Shown here: positions 46,950 through 58,660 of the stretch, one piece after another
Layout: each line of letters starts with the position of its first letter
Position numbering within the stretch: the first letter of the stretch is position 1
From: Elmis aenea
Taxonomy: Eukaryota; Arthropoda; Insecta; Coleoptera; Elmidae
Length of the DNA stretch: 64,000 nucleotides
Direction of reading: 5' to 3'
NCBI GenBank assembly: GCA_947652605.1
Contig: OX393577.1
Span: 7,812,868-7,876,867, forward strand
Translations under genes and position numbers: made by a program
The notes under the pieces: model-generated
What the model saw: only the letters and a program-made list of their open reading frames with translations
Told to the model about the DNA's origin: nothing
The model's database searches: none

Positions 46950-48109
46950 ATGAAGAATTAATTATAGTCTTTTTAAGAAGAAAAATAATTACAGATCTCT
47001 TCGACGGTAGATAATTTTGATTCTAAAAGTGTTTTTTAATTTAATTTCAATATAATGGATTTTATGCAGCTTACAGTCATACTTTTTTTAAAAGGTTAAC
47101 TTTATTTATCGGCAATATTTACATTAAAATTATTACTTATATGTGTAATCGACTTAACTTTACTTGTTTACATTAAGGTAAATTTTCATTCCATTTTGCA
47201 AATTCGTGCTAAGTTCGTGGAAGCCAGGAATTAATTTTAATGTGGCATATTTTACTTTTTACACGCAAATAAAACTTGTTTAATAGACTTATTAGTCGTA
47301 TACCACTTGTTTTGATCTAATTTAAACCTTAGATTAACATCGCGAGCAGCACAATAATTAAAAAACAGAATTATCGCTGAAGTAAATCTAGTCGAAAAAT
47401 AACAACTCCGTGAAGCTTCGATCGTAAATTTAAAGTTATAATCTTAATAATTTTTATGCAAAAACTTAGCATTATATTACTTGCTTCATCTAACCTGTTA
47501 ACTTTATTAGCGGAGCTTGTTATGGAATTTGCATGTACTTACAAACTTTTTAATAACATTCGCGTACAAAGTTTTTAAAACGTATCGCAACATTGTTTGT
47601 GTAGTGAGCATAATAAAGCTATAGATGGAGCTTTTTAAAATATCAACTTTTAAAATTTAAAGTTCTTACAAAAGTAAACATAGAATCGTCGAACTTAAAC
47701 GCAGCCCGCTTTATATTATGTCCCCCAACCAAAGACTAATGGTAATACTTTAAAAACTGACGTCGCAAAAAATCACCGAGCAGCCGTGAAATTACAAAGT
47801 TTTTCTGATTACATTAAAGAATAAAAGTGTCAACCGGTTTTTAGCGGGTCGAACTTATTCATTTTCTAATCTGGAAACTTTTCTTTATAATGGGCACAGC
47901 ATTACGCACTGACGGATTTTGATGTTTTTAATTCTTGAAAGACTGGTAATGCGCTAAGCCAACTGAAAATGAGATTAACAGGGACACTGTGATGCTATTG
48001 CTGGCATTAAGAGATATTCTATAACCATAATTAAAGTTGTTTGTAATTTATCGATTTTGTTCGATTCTAAGGCGCTTTAGTTAAATGGTACTGCTTTGGT
48101 ATTTCAACC
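46950..48109. other. AT-rich stretch, nothing recognised
   Basis: No feature seen. Confidence 0.4.
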
Positions 48110-48165
48110 AGTGGCGGCTCGCAAGAACTTGCAGTGGGGGGCTGTAGCGATAAATGTAACCATAA
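48110..48165 (+). mobile_element. hAT-like terminus (fragment)
   Basis: CCAGTGGCGGCTCGCAAG followed by CAGTGGGGGGC resembles the CAGTGGCGGCTCG starts of hAT-type MITEs. The right end was not found. Confidence 0.35.
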
Positions 48166-48169
48166 TTTG

Positions 48170-49090
48170 AACCATGGACCATGCACCATGTCAAAAAATG
48201 TTTTCTTGTATTAATTATGTGTAAATGGGCCGCAAAAATTATTTTTCAGCAGCATGTAATGGAAATCGGCTGTATTACCTCAAAAAGCAATGCTAAACAA
48301 AAAAAATACTATGTTTTTGGAAAACAAATGTACTAAATTTTTGTGTATTATTTGTCACCAAGGTTGTAATTGTTTTCATTTATTTTAAGCAAATCCAAAT
48401 AACCTAATTATCTCCAAAAATTGAAATTTCAAATACCTAGATTAATTTTAAATTTTATCCACTCATTGAAAATTCCTAGAGCCATCCATATCTCGTTACT
48501 AAAAATGTAAGAATTCGGTAACATGTTGCTGAATAATTATTTAACAAAGTATTTGATAATTATGGCGTAACAAAACTTAAAATAACATAACTATCGCTTG
48601 TATAAATATAATTACATTTGCCTATCTAGTGGTAGTATTAACGGTTTACTGTAATTAACATGTTAATACGCTAATTATACAAATATCTACAACATTATGG
48701 ATTCTAATATTTTGTTGTACTACTTGCGAAAAAAATGTTATACAATTACCTGGGCGGTCACTAATACACTATCTTTTACCGGAACATGGCGGCGCTCCGC
48801 CCCGGAAGTAAAATGCGTGACATATTCGTCAGCTCCCATTACAACCTGCTGTGTTCATAATATAATAGTAACAACGCTCATTGTAATTTTTAAAAGCACA
48901 TGGCATTAGTGTTTTGTTATCATAAAGCAATAAATAATAATATTAAATATTACTCCTATCAATAAAGTTTTACCAATAAGACCATCCTTTGCAAAAGAAA
49001 TATGTAACAGAAATTCCAGAAATAAGTTTTCATTTTGTATAAAAACCGTGTGATAAATTGTTTGGTTATTTAAGCAATTTATTTTTTATA
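48170..49090. other. AT-rich stretch with one GC-rich patch
   Basis: A patch at 48,780-48,815 (GGAACATGGCGGCGCTCCGC) stands out but was not identified. Nothing else was recognised. Confidence 0.35.
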
Positions 49091-49600
49091 ACAGTGCTCC
49101 GCATAAGTATGGGAACAGACAAATATCTATAATCCTATTAAAGATATTACAACGAAATTTGGTATGTGACCGTTATCTGTGTTCCGAATTTGATGAAAAT
49201 ATTGTTGTTGTAATGCGACTTTCGGTTTAACCAAAAACGGTCTGAATTTTAGGGGAACATCCTATATATTTTTTTGAATTTTTGGGTTCCCTTTTAAATG
49301 TACTACAAAAACTTATGAGTTAATTGGGTCTAAAGTAAACCGTTTTCCTGAAATTTACATTTTTATGAACATTTTAGGTGGTACAGGTACAGGTAAAAAT
49401 TTTCAAATCGAAACTTAGATTGACAATTAATTAACTAACACTGCACTAGTTACATTTTAAAAATATTATGCATGGCGTTTTTTACGCTTGGTCAAACTTT
49501 TGAAACTATAAACATCGTTAACTTATTTATCTTAAATAAAACACCCCATTTTTTTTAGACAGTCTTATAGAAAATTTAATTGTCGTTCAAAAACATTTTT
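49090..49600. mobile_element. Old relic of the palindromic Tc1/mariner family
   Basis: AGATTGACAATTAATTAA, TACATTTTAAAAATATTATG, TTTTTTACGCTTGGTCAAAC and TTTGAAACTATAAACATC follow in the same order as in copy 1 (35,950-36,050), but with much divergence. CAGGGTGTT has become TGGCGTT. Confidence 0.6.
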
Positions 49601-49601
49601 T

Positions 49602-49878
49602 TGTGCGATCGTACTAGAAACAGCTGTTTGACGGACGCGTTAGCAACCATAAAGTACTGCATTACCGGCCCTATCCTTAGCAACGGCCGTAAAAGTTACT
49701 TTTCAGGCCGTTACCCTTAGCAACGGCCTGAAAAGAAACTTTTACGGCCGTTGCTAAGGAGAGGGCCGGTAATGCAGTACATACGCCATCATCTGTCAGT
49801 GACAGAATGTCACGTAGTTTCTAACCTATAATTTTGAAAATTACTAAAAATTTAAATTGTTTTTAATTCGATCGCACA
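49602..49878. repeat. Small element with GC-rich internal hairpins
   Basis: The outer limits are TGTGCGATCG (49,602) and CGATCGCACA (49,869). Inside, GTACTGCATTACCGGCCCTA, TCCTTAGCAACGGCCGTAAA is mirrored at 49,738-49,781, and CTTTTCAGGCCGTT by AACGGCCTGAAAAG within it. The result is a nested, strongly folding structure of about 130 bp. The family is unknown. Confidence 0.6.
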
Positions 49879-49894
49879 AAATATGTAATATGCA

Positions 49895-49999
49895 CCTCGG
49901 CCAAAACGTACTTTTTCGGCCTTGTCTGTTTGCTGGCCTCGAATAAGTCTCGGCCAGCAAACCAGGCGCGGCCGAAAAAGTTACACTTTTTGGCCTTGA
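49895..49999. repeat. Second GC-rich hairpin
   Basis: AACGTACTTTTTCGGCC and TTTGCTGGCC are mirrored by GGCCAGCAAA and GGCCGAAAAAGTTAC around a 12-nt loop. It shares the GGCC...AAAAAGT style of the preceding hairpin, so the two are probably related repeats. Confidence 0.65.
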
Positions 50000-50519
50000 T
50001 ACATAAATAACTATTAATAAATTTTTTATACCTAGAATTTTCCGATACATTGCGATTTTAGTGTTAATTATTATTGTTAGAGCAACGTAATATTTTCAAA
50101 TGAAGGTGGACAGCGATAATTTGGGACAATTGACACAAAAAGAAAATAAGAAAAATTTAATTTTTTTTTTCCCTACAAGTTTTTAAAATTTTTTATAAAA
50201 TGAAGACGTAATTTAATCATTCTTACGTTTAAATCGAGGTTTTTTTAATATTATTCATACATTTCCCGATTTTTCCTGGATTCGGGAACGGATAACTTCC
50301 CAAAAACGAGCGGAAAGGAATTTTCGCTCGGAAACACTAATTATTACTAGTCAAACTAAATTAAACCTCAAAAGCCAAAAGTTACATATGTTTAGGACTG
50401 AGTTTAGATTTTGGTACTGAACGAAAAAAAAAAACTACTAAAAACAAAAAGAAGTGCACACATTGAGACCAAAATAATGTCGGATTGAAAACAAAAAAGT
50501 TGAATTTATGTGACCAAAG
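50000..50519. other. AT-rich stretch, nothing recognised
   Basis: Short motifs echo the relic before 49,600 (a block near 50,160-50,240 resembles 61,680-61,760). Nothing more is clear. Confidence 0.35.
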
Positions 50520-50720
50520 GTGTATTTCCCTTCCGAACGAACTCCAAGGAAAAATTGCTTTTAGCGGGTACTCGTTTTTCGCGTTTTTCTTTGGAACTAT
50601 TGGAACTTTTTTCAAAAACTTTGCACTCTTTTACTGGCAAAGAATGCGCGCATCGGTAAATGGGGAAATTTTGATTTTATCATCATATTCATGGCCAAAA
50701 TTACCATTTTAAAGAATCAT
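50520..50720 (-). mobile_element. Diverged half-copy of the foldback end region
   Basis: TTTTTCAAAAACTTTGCA(C/T)(C/T), TTTTACTGGCAAAGAATGCG, CGCATCGGTAAAT and GATTTTATC align with 39,905-40,000 of the right arm in the same orientation. No mirrored arm is found here. Confidence 0.6.
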
Positions 50721-52040
50721 TTTCCGGTGGTAGTAAGCGATACTAAAAAGAATAGGCAGTCATCTCTTATCAAATTTCGAAATTGTTGCAAAGATCGACT
50801 GTATATTGGCCATAAGTGTTTTATAGAATCGATATCTTTTACATCTGTTAGTTTGTTTCTCGTTCGCAAAGAGAGCAAATTATTTTGCGCTCAAGCGACA
50901 GTTTGCTTAAAATATATTAGCATTATAATCAAAGCCTTCTACCTAATTCTAACATAAATGCTTCTTCCATTATTTGAGTAATTATGTGATGGAAATAAGT
51001 TTAATTAAAAAGCCTTTATTTTATTTCTAAGAATCTCTTGTACCAATGTTAGATTAGCAATGAGACTAAAGATTCCATTTTACAGAAATAAATCACTAAA
51101 ATAATTAAGGCATTTTTCAAAAACTCGTTGTTTAATGTGACGTTTTAAATGTTATTAGACGGTATAAAAGAACGCAAATGATGACGAAAAGGTAGGCCAG
51201 TTGTTCTACAACTGGCCTACCATTTCTACAAGAGAATCTTTGTAAGAAACGGGCGTTTTCCAAATAAACTTAATTTAAATTTAAAGCACTCCAAGGGAAT
51301 ATTTTACAGTTGCTTTAAAATCAAGCGTACCACCCTACAAACCACCTTTTATTTTATGGAACTTTTATTCAATTCCGCTGGATTTTTTGTTGTTGAGTAT
51401 ATCTCGATTCTTTGTGACTTTAATATTTATGTTTTTTGTGAACCTTTTATTTTATTGGCGTGCTGCATACAAAGAGACTCAGCTAGAAATCCTGATATCT
51501 CCGATCAGGAGCCGGTAAATTAAAAGCGCAAAGTCGCACCGACGTGTAGTTTGTTACCTTGTAACACTACTAATAACACAAGAACTGCAAATTCACGTGT
51601 GTAAAAATGCAAAAAGCGGAGATTCCTAAACCTTCTAGATATTTCGGTGCATATAGAAACAACATATTTACAGCGACGGACTATTGTAATTTACATTGTG
51701 GTGTCACTGATACGTTATCAATTCTCTATAAATCAGGGATGAATGTAGCCGGTATTTGCAACTATCGGCTCGAGATCTACTTTGTAGGAGGAAAGTTACA
51801 TCTTGCTCGCCGCAGGTTCCATGGAATGTAACGCACGAGAACACAACCCACCAACTGCGTTATTAATAAAATTCGGGACCTGCGAGTTGGCCACCCTCGA
51901 TCCCAATTCTAGAAGCCCATACAACTAATTTTGAATCTAAATATTGACAAGACAAGTAGATGTAAAGTTTTCATTGTAATGATCACCCGTTGGTCGCAGA
52001 GTGTTTAAATAATTTTATAATATTAACCTATGACCTTACA
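50721..52040. other. AT-rich, then GC-balanced stretch; one small hairpin
   Basis: A perfect 14-bp-arm hairpin (GGTAGGCCAGTTGT, loop TCT) lies at 51,191-51,221. From 51,480 to 51,930 composition is balanced and apparently single-copy, with a 74-codon frame at 51,607-51,831 of no known kind. Confidence 0.35.
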
Positions 52041-52726
52041 AGGGAGAGTCACGATATGTTGTCGCTAGAATCTGATCAAGGCTGTGTTTATTACATCAAG
52101 AACATCAAAACTAAATGTTTTGCAGAGTTATACGTGCCACTGGACATTTCCTTCGGAAAAATAGGGGACGACTGGAAAGCTGAATAATAAAAGTAATTTT
52201 TGCGATCGCGTTGGCCATGAAACCGTCAGAGATAAAATCGAAATTCTTCTATTCACCAATGCGCGCATCCTTTGCAACTAAAATGGTGCAAAGTTTTGAA
52301 AAATATCCTAAACGATTCCGGAGAAAAACGAGGCCCTTGTCAAAACTTTCCCTATGTTAAACGCCTATGCAAGTTGCATAGATTTAGTTATACAACTTCT
52401 CGATTCATAGCGCTTTTGCAGGGGTTTCGTGTTTCGCGTTTTTCTACGGAGCCGTTTAAGATTTTTTCAAAAACTTTGCACCATTTTACTTGCGAAGGAT
52501 GCGCAAATTGGTAAATAGAAGAATTTCGATTTTATCTCTGACGGTTTCATCGCCAACGCGATCGCAAAAATTACTTTTATTATTCAGCTTTCCAGTTTTC
52601 CCCGATTTTTCCGAAGGAAATGGCCAGTGACACGTATAACTCTGCAAAACATTTAGTTTTGATGTTTTTGATGCAATAAACACAGCCTTGATTAGATTCT
52701 AGAGAGAATATATCGTGATCTTCCCT
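52041..52726. mobile_element. 686-bp miniature of the foldback element
   Basis: The ends AGGGAGAGTCACGATATG and CATATATCGTGATCTTCCCT-like sequence match the outer ends of the 33-40 kb element. The two halves are inverted repeats of one another around a short centre (about 52,340-52,430), which contains TAAACGCCTATGCAAGTTGC. The 147-bp array and all interior DNA are absent. This is the MITE-like form of the same family. Confidence 0.8.
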
Positions 52727-53776
52727 GGTTAGTACTTGCGCCTAACTTTATAATAATCTGCAAATGTAAAAAACCATATCGAACTTCACAACTGATAACG
52801 AAAACATTAATTTGCTTTATTTAGCATAGGCTAAGAGGCTGGTAGTACGATATGTATTTGCACATTTGATAGACATAAAAACTATTTGTAACGTTCAACG
52901 GAAGAAGATTGTATGGAACAAACTTTTGAATAATTTTCAGTTAAAGCGCTGTTTACAAATTCTTTATGTATGACCAAAACTGAACAATCAAATGCAAGTC
53001 TATGCACTTCCATTCTAAACTCTCTGAATAAGAGAAAACACCACACGTAAACTATTAGGAATAAATCGTCACTATGAGGGCATACATTTTCTAATAACTT
53101 AACCCATTATCAGCCATTGATAGGACGCTTGATTTTTTCTCAATATTTCAAAATAATTTCTAATATCGCGACTTCTATTAGTTAAAATGTGTTTAATATA
53201 TTACATTTGACATATATTTATTAAAAACTTTGGGGTTATAAAGCTGTGGTTGGCCACACCTGTTTAAAAAGTTGGTAATTTTTACTTTAGCAGTATAAAA
53301 ATAAATAGTGTTTTAATTTGGCGGTTTTTCAGCAACTGATTTTTTCTGTGTGATCTTGTAAAACATTATTGATTATTGTTCTAATTTATATTAGTGGAAA
53401 TAGAAAACAAAAATCACAGGTGTATTTTTTCATCGATTATTTTTGGTGTCCCATAAATAAGACGGACAAAGGCTTAATTATAATAAATTTAATAATAAAT
53501 TAACCGGTTTGTACAACAAAAAAAACTAAAAAATTTCTTAAAATAGATACAATTGTGGCTCTTAATGGCTTAAACCACCCATCAGGTTCCTTAAACATTT
53601 ATTCAAAACCAATGATAATAATGTTGTTACGTACCTATCTTGCAATGTCAAGAAGGCACAAGTCTAAAACTTCCATGAAAAGTTTCGTGCCGATTGATTC
53701 AAAAGCGGTGATGTAGCATTTACCGTTTTAATCAAATTCAAAAAAAATGCAAAAATATTAAAATAAATCGACTCAC
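52727..53776. other. AT-rich stretch, nothing recognised
   Basis: No feature seen. Confidence 0.4.
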
Positions 53777-53809
53777 CATCATTCTATGCCTCACACTCCT
53801 TGCGCGGAC
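53777..53809 (-). other. Candidate 33-nt microexon
   Basis: On the minus strand a GC-richer 33-mer sits between an AG acceptor (TTATTATGTTATAG) and a consensus donor (ATG|GTGAGT). Only one frame is open (VRARSVRHRMM), and the length is a multiple of three, as for neural-type microexons. The polypyrimidine tract is weak and I cannot name a gene. The surroundings are about 25-30 percent GC, so the patch stands out, but chance is a real alternative. Confidence 0.2.
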
Positions 53810-54829
53810 CTATAACATAATAATTACCAATTTACAATATCAACAGTACTATGAAGCTTCAGTCAATAGATTTATAAATGAGCAAAAGTTAAGAAATAGC
53901 AATAAACATTAAAAATGAAACGAAAAGGAAGAAACCCTGGTAACATTTTAATAGTAACTAATTAATCATCGACTTGTAAGAGCAATATTTTGTTTGCTAT
54001 GTTTTCTAAATTTAAATATAAGCTTACATCAATTCCTTAATGAACAAAAACGACCAATAGTTCTGCCTATTGCTGGAACAAATAATATCTAGAGTAAGAT
54101 AAATCCCCCACGAAAAGCTCCAGAGTTTAAAATATGTAAAATTAAGTTTTAGCACATCACCACAAAATACGCACTGTTACAACCGATTGACAATTAAACT
54201 GCTGGTAAAATGAATTTAGGATGAAACACTGTGAATATCCACACACATGGCATTATTACCACGTGCTTCAATTTGGATGAAGGTCGTTTAATTTCGAAAA
54301 AAGTTGTTACTCGCGGAAAAGCAAAAACTATGCACTACTTAAAAACTAGTATTTGTAGATGGCAAAGCTGAACGTTTGGTTTAATTTTAAATGAGATGTT
54401 ACCGATAAAAAAATATGTCTATTATACCTACTGGTTTATTAATCATGGACTTCTTTCTTCCTGTACTCAATATACTGTATGTCAAAAAAATTAAACATTA
54501 CAAACATAGATATATATTTTGTGGTACAGTACCTGGTACTTCATGAAATATTTCATAAAATAAAAATGATTTTTTAAAAATTATACTGCCTTATCAGTCA
54601 TGTATTTCTTTCCTTCTGTGTTAATTTATTATGTCTTAAGAACATTAAATTATTACTTTTTCAAAAATATAAATGTAAAACCGTTTGAACAGTTGGAAGA
54701 CACCACCTACACCTGAGAAATTTTTATGTATTGGGTCCAAAGTATTTCTACATACCTAGTCCACCTAGTGCGTATTTCTTTCATAACTGCTTTATTATTT
54801 AAAATAGAAAAAAAGTTTTAGGACACAAT
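53810..54829. other. AT-rich stretch, nothing recognised
   Basis: No feature seen. Confidence 0.4.
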
Positions 54830-55346
54830 TTGCTGGAGATCATACGATACATCATCTAAAATTATTTTCAGCTATACAGAGTGTTTGGTTACCGTGCACC
54901 GATTGGTAGCTTTTTTATTTTAAACACAACACCTTGTATATTTTTTATTTTTTAGATTTCAAATTAAATTCTCTCTAAAAAAATTACAATGTTTTATGTA
55001 CACAAAATCAATAGTTTTTGAATTATTTACGTTTTTTGAAAATCTTTAACAAAATATTAATATTTAGCGATTTAACAACGTCAGTGTAAAATGATTTGGA
55101 AATTTTGTTAACAATACTCTTATAGTGCCTTCTGAACAATTAAACTTTTTAAATAATACAGAGTGTTTTTTTTTGGCTTCTTCTTCTGTTAAACTTATTA
55201 AAGCATAAAATAAATGATTAACAAGTTTTTAATTAATTTTGATTAAATAGACATAAGAAAAAAGTATTTCTTTAAATAAACTATAGAAATTTGCAACCTA
55301 AGAGTAAAATTGAAATTTATTGTATAATGTTATAATTTCATTAAAG
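54830..55346. mobile_element. Palindromic Tc1/mariner-family relic, left part
   Basis: ATACAGAGTGTTTGGTTACC, AACACAACACCTTGTATAT and ACAGAGTGTTTTTTTTTGGC occupy the positions of the internal CAGGGTGTT / AACACCCTG blocks of copies 1 and 2. The stretch is strongly diverged. It continues at 56,561 after the hAT insertion. Confidence 0.5.
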
Positions 55347-55354
55347 CTCACTAG
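55347..55354 (+). repeat. hAT target-site duplication, left copy
   Basis: CTCACTAG, repeated exactly at 56,553-56,560. Confidence 0.85.
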
Positions 55355-56552
55355 CAGGGACTAAAAACGAAAAAGATTCCGTTCGTTTCTGTTCGGAACG
55401 AAAACGAAATATATCGTTTTCGTTCTTTTCGTTCTAACCGAAAAAATTCTTTTTTCGTTTTCGTGAACCGAAATAATAACGGTTAAAACCGGTTTTACAA
55501 TATTTTTTTTGTCGTCAAAAAATCATTTTTTTTTCTAGTCACCACAACCCTCTATTAATACGATAACAGTATTTACGTCTCAACTAAAATATAAACGATG
55601 ACGATGGGGCTTGATGCTCACGGACAGCATATTTTAGACTGGTGAACCATCGCCATATTAAATTTACCAAATCGTTAAACACATTAACATTTAACCATTT
55701 TATTAAGTTTAACACCCGTAAGGTGCAAAAACACAACGTGGTTAGGTTAAATTAGACACACAATCTTTATCTAAAAATATGAAAAATAGCAAGTGCTGTT
55801 TTAAATTTGTTTTAGTAGATACTAATAATCTATGCATTTGAATTAAATAAGATCCTGCTGCAATTATTTAAAAAGACAAAAGAATGAATTCAAGTGGATA
55901 ATTTACTAAATGTTATAAATAAAAAAGATATTTAAAAAAAACTTATATTAACTTGAAATATACTTTAACTTTATAGTTTGTACATACCATACAATATACA
56001 TTTTCACATTCCGTTAAATCTTACTAGCAACACATCTTCCAATAAATCTTCTTTTACATTAGTCCTTTTCGAAGTAAGAATAAATTTTACTATTATTATT
56101 TCTAAACGCAAATAAAACATACACATTGATAATATATATCCAATCAAGTGTATATTCTATATTGATGATCTAAAAAACAAATTAGAAATAGAGAATATCT
56201 GTACCGTTAATTGTGTTACACGAAATTGCAAGTATAAACAATAAAGTTGTTAATACATATTCACGTAAATATATGGAGAAAAGTGAAGCTCACTTATTTC
56301 AAGTGAGATTTTTTATTGCCTCGTGGAGTCTCCCCAGCACAGAAGGTAAATTCGCGTTTGTGTTTAACAAATAAAATTGAAATAGTAATAAAACCGGTTA
56401 AAACCGGTTAAAACCGGTTTTGAAAAATATTTATTTCGTTTTCGTTCTTGAACGAAAAATAATAATTTCGTTTTCGGTTTCGTTTTCGTTCTTAAAAAAA
56501 TTTCGGTTAATTTCGTTTAACGTTTTCGTTTTCGTTCCGTTCTCAGTCCCTG
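55355..56552. mobile_element. 1.2-kb non-autonomous hAT element
   Basis: Ends CAGGGACT...AGTCCCTG, with an exact 8-bp duplication CTCACTAG on both sides, the hAT signature. The subterminal regions repeat CGTTTTCGTT and GAACGAAAACG in opposite orientations, and AACCGGTTTTAC / AAAACCGGTT tracts lie further in. No transposase was recognised in the AT-rich middle, so an autonomous hAT must have moved it. It landed inside an older Tc1/mariner-type relic. Confidence 0.9.
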
Positions 56553-56560
56553 CTCACTAG
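56553..56560 (+). repeat. hAT target-site duplication, right copy
   Basis: CTCACTAG, an exact match to 55,347-55,354. Confidence 0.85.
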
Positions 56561-56760
56561 TCACAATTTGAATTCCTGTAAATTTTGTATTTTTAGCCAT
56601 AATTTATATTTAAATCGGCAATAACTCGAGAAATATTAGTTTTAGACACCCTCATTATTTTTTAAAGACAATCAAATTATCTACACGAAAATGTAAAGAA
56701 ATGCTGGGTGTTCTATTTAAAAACAAATCGACTTATTCGTGTGTACTATTTAAAAAGTTT
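56561..56760. mobile_element. Palindromic Tc1/mariner-family relic, right part
   Basis: GAGAAATATTAGTTTTAGAC, ACACGAAAATGTAAAGAAAT and GGGTGTTCTATTTAAAAAC follow the order of the relic at 41,230-41,350. Confidence 0.5.
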
Positions 56761-57960
56761 ATGTTCCTATTTCTTTTATGGAGTGTAAAAAAATTCGATA
56801 GGATCAAAAGGCTTTTACTGAAAATTTTAAATTTATTATGACTTTAACCAGCTACGGTTATGTTTACAGAATATTATTTTAGAATCCTCTGTATTGTATA
56901 CACATTATTACCAAATATTTTATTGTAAAATACTTCTACGTCGTATCATATATTTTAGAAAAACAACTGCATTATTTTACTGTAAGCGCGTTGAAACGAA
57001 GTCCTTTAAAATTTTCTTAAAAATAGTCTTTAACCACTTCACGGAGTGCGCAAAAAACACGGATACTAATTCCATTAACATAGCTCCCTATCAGAGGAAA
57101 CGATCTACGGAATCAACTGATTAAAAAGTTGTCTTCGACGCAATGCTGTCTGAAATGGCCTTGTTTAATGCGATTGAATTAAAGATTAACTTTAAAATGA
57201 ACCCTTAATCAATGTCTACATTTCATTAGGCATTGGATTTGCGTTAAATTTTTCAATTGTATGAGGGCTTAGAAGAAAGTTATATTCTTTTTTCTTTTAT
57301 TTGGTTTGTACAATTCTTGTATAAATTTAATGTTATATCACGCCTAACAATCTAATTATTATTTCATTAATTCGTCAACTAAAAGTTTTTTAATATAAAT
57401 TCATTCAGTGTTCAACTGCATAACTCACTACCCAAAGTGAGTTCTATCGAATCATAAAAAAACTTCAACAATAGAATCAAAAACCTTCATAAATGCGCTT
57501 ATGCATTATAAAAAAAAAGTTTTATACAAAACCTTTTGTTAAAAACAGACAGTATTTGATATTTGTTAATTAACGCTCAATTAATTTGGGGTGCACATCC
57601 TATAAAAATAACTATCCTTTACTCATTTTCGTGCTTTTAAAAAACATTTGAAACTCAAAACAGTAAAAAGTTAAATGGAATTTACCAAAAACGGTTGTTC
57701 CTATTATCCAACACCTCTGCTGTAAAATGCTCTTATTTTATTATAATAATATGCTGTTTTTTCGGTTATTGGAATTCATTTTGAATAAAGATTTTTACTC
57801 ACTTTTTTCATGTAATTTGACATTTTTGTGATAAAACGTTGTGGAAATATGACTTTCTGTTATTTAAACTTATTGTGAATTAGTTTTTGAATATAAAAAG
57901 TAGGAATTCTGAAAACATGAGAAGCACATGAGGCGTCCAGGGGTAAAACAGCATTTAAAA
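56761..57960. other. AT-rich stretch, nothing recognised
   Basis: No feature seen. Confidence 0.4.
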
Positions 57961-57964
57961 ATTT

Positions 57965-58660
57965 CAACAAACAAAAAAAAACCTGAAACTATGATTGTTA
58001 CAGCAGAGAACAAAGGGCACAACATCTTTTTAAATGGGCGTAAGGGTAAAAATCTTTAAATATTTAGAATTGATCCTAGAGCAAAATGGAAAAATGAACG
58101 ATGAAATAAGCGAGAGGTCAGGAAATGCGGGATGAATATTTATCAGTTTAATAACAACATTTTTTGGAAATAGAGAAGTCCCAAAACGAACAAAAGTGGA
58201 AGTGGTAAAATGGGTAGTAACCCCGCCACTTTTATACGGAAGTGAAAAGTGGACACTCACCAACAAAAATAGTAGCCGTGTGAATTCAACAGAAATAGCT
58301 TTTCTAAGAAAAATCCAAGGAAAAACCAGAAAAGATAGAACCTGAAATGAAAGATAGAAAACAATTAAAGATAAAATCAGTTGAAACAAAAATAGTACAA
58401 GAAAGACAGCTGGGATGTTTGGGTCACATTTAAAGGATGAAAGAAGAAAGGTTAACCAGAAAAGCCTATGAAGCAAGATCACAGGGAAAAACCAAAAGAG
58501 GTAGACCAAGAAAAACCTGGCAAGACGAAGTTAAAAAAGCAGCAGCGGATAGAAACATCAAATGGAAAGACATAAAAAAGCTACCACAAGACAGAAAAAC
58601 ATGAAAAATAGTCAGCACAACACAACTCAACAGTCCTACACAAGGAAATAAATGAATAAA
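57965..58660 (+). pseudogene. RTE-like LINE ORF2 C-terminus and 3' UTR
   Basis: Plus-strand pieces: ISERSGNAG-like and FFGNREVPKRTKVEVVKW (58,100-58,215), TPPLLYGSEKWTLTNKN (58,225-58,270), ERQLGCLGH (about 58,405), MKEERLTRKAYEARSQGKTK, RGRPRKTWQDEVKKAAADRN, then stops and a 3' UTR with CAACAGTCCTACACAAGG. Several stops and frameshifts. It is one family with 13,985, 23,635 and 62,455. Confidence 0.8.
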
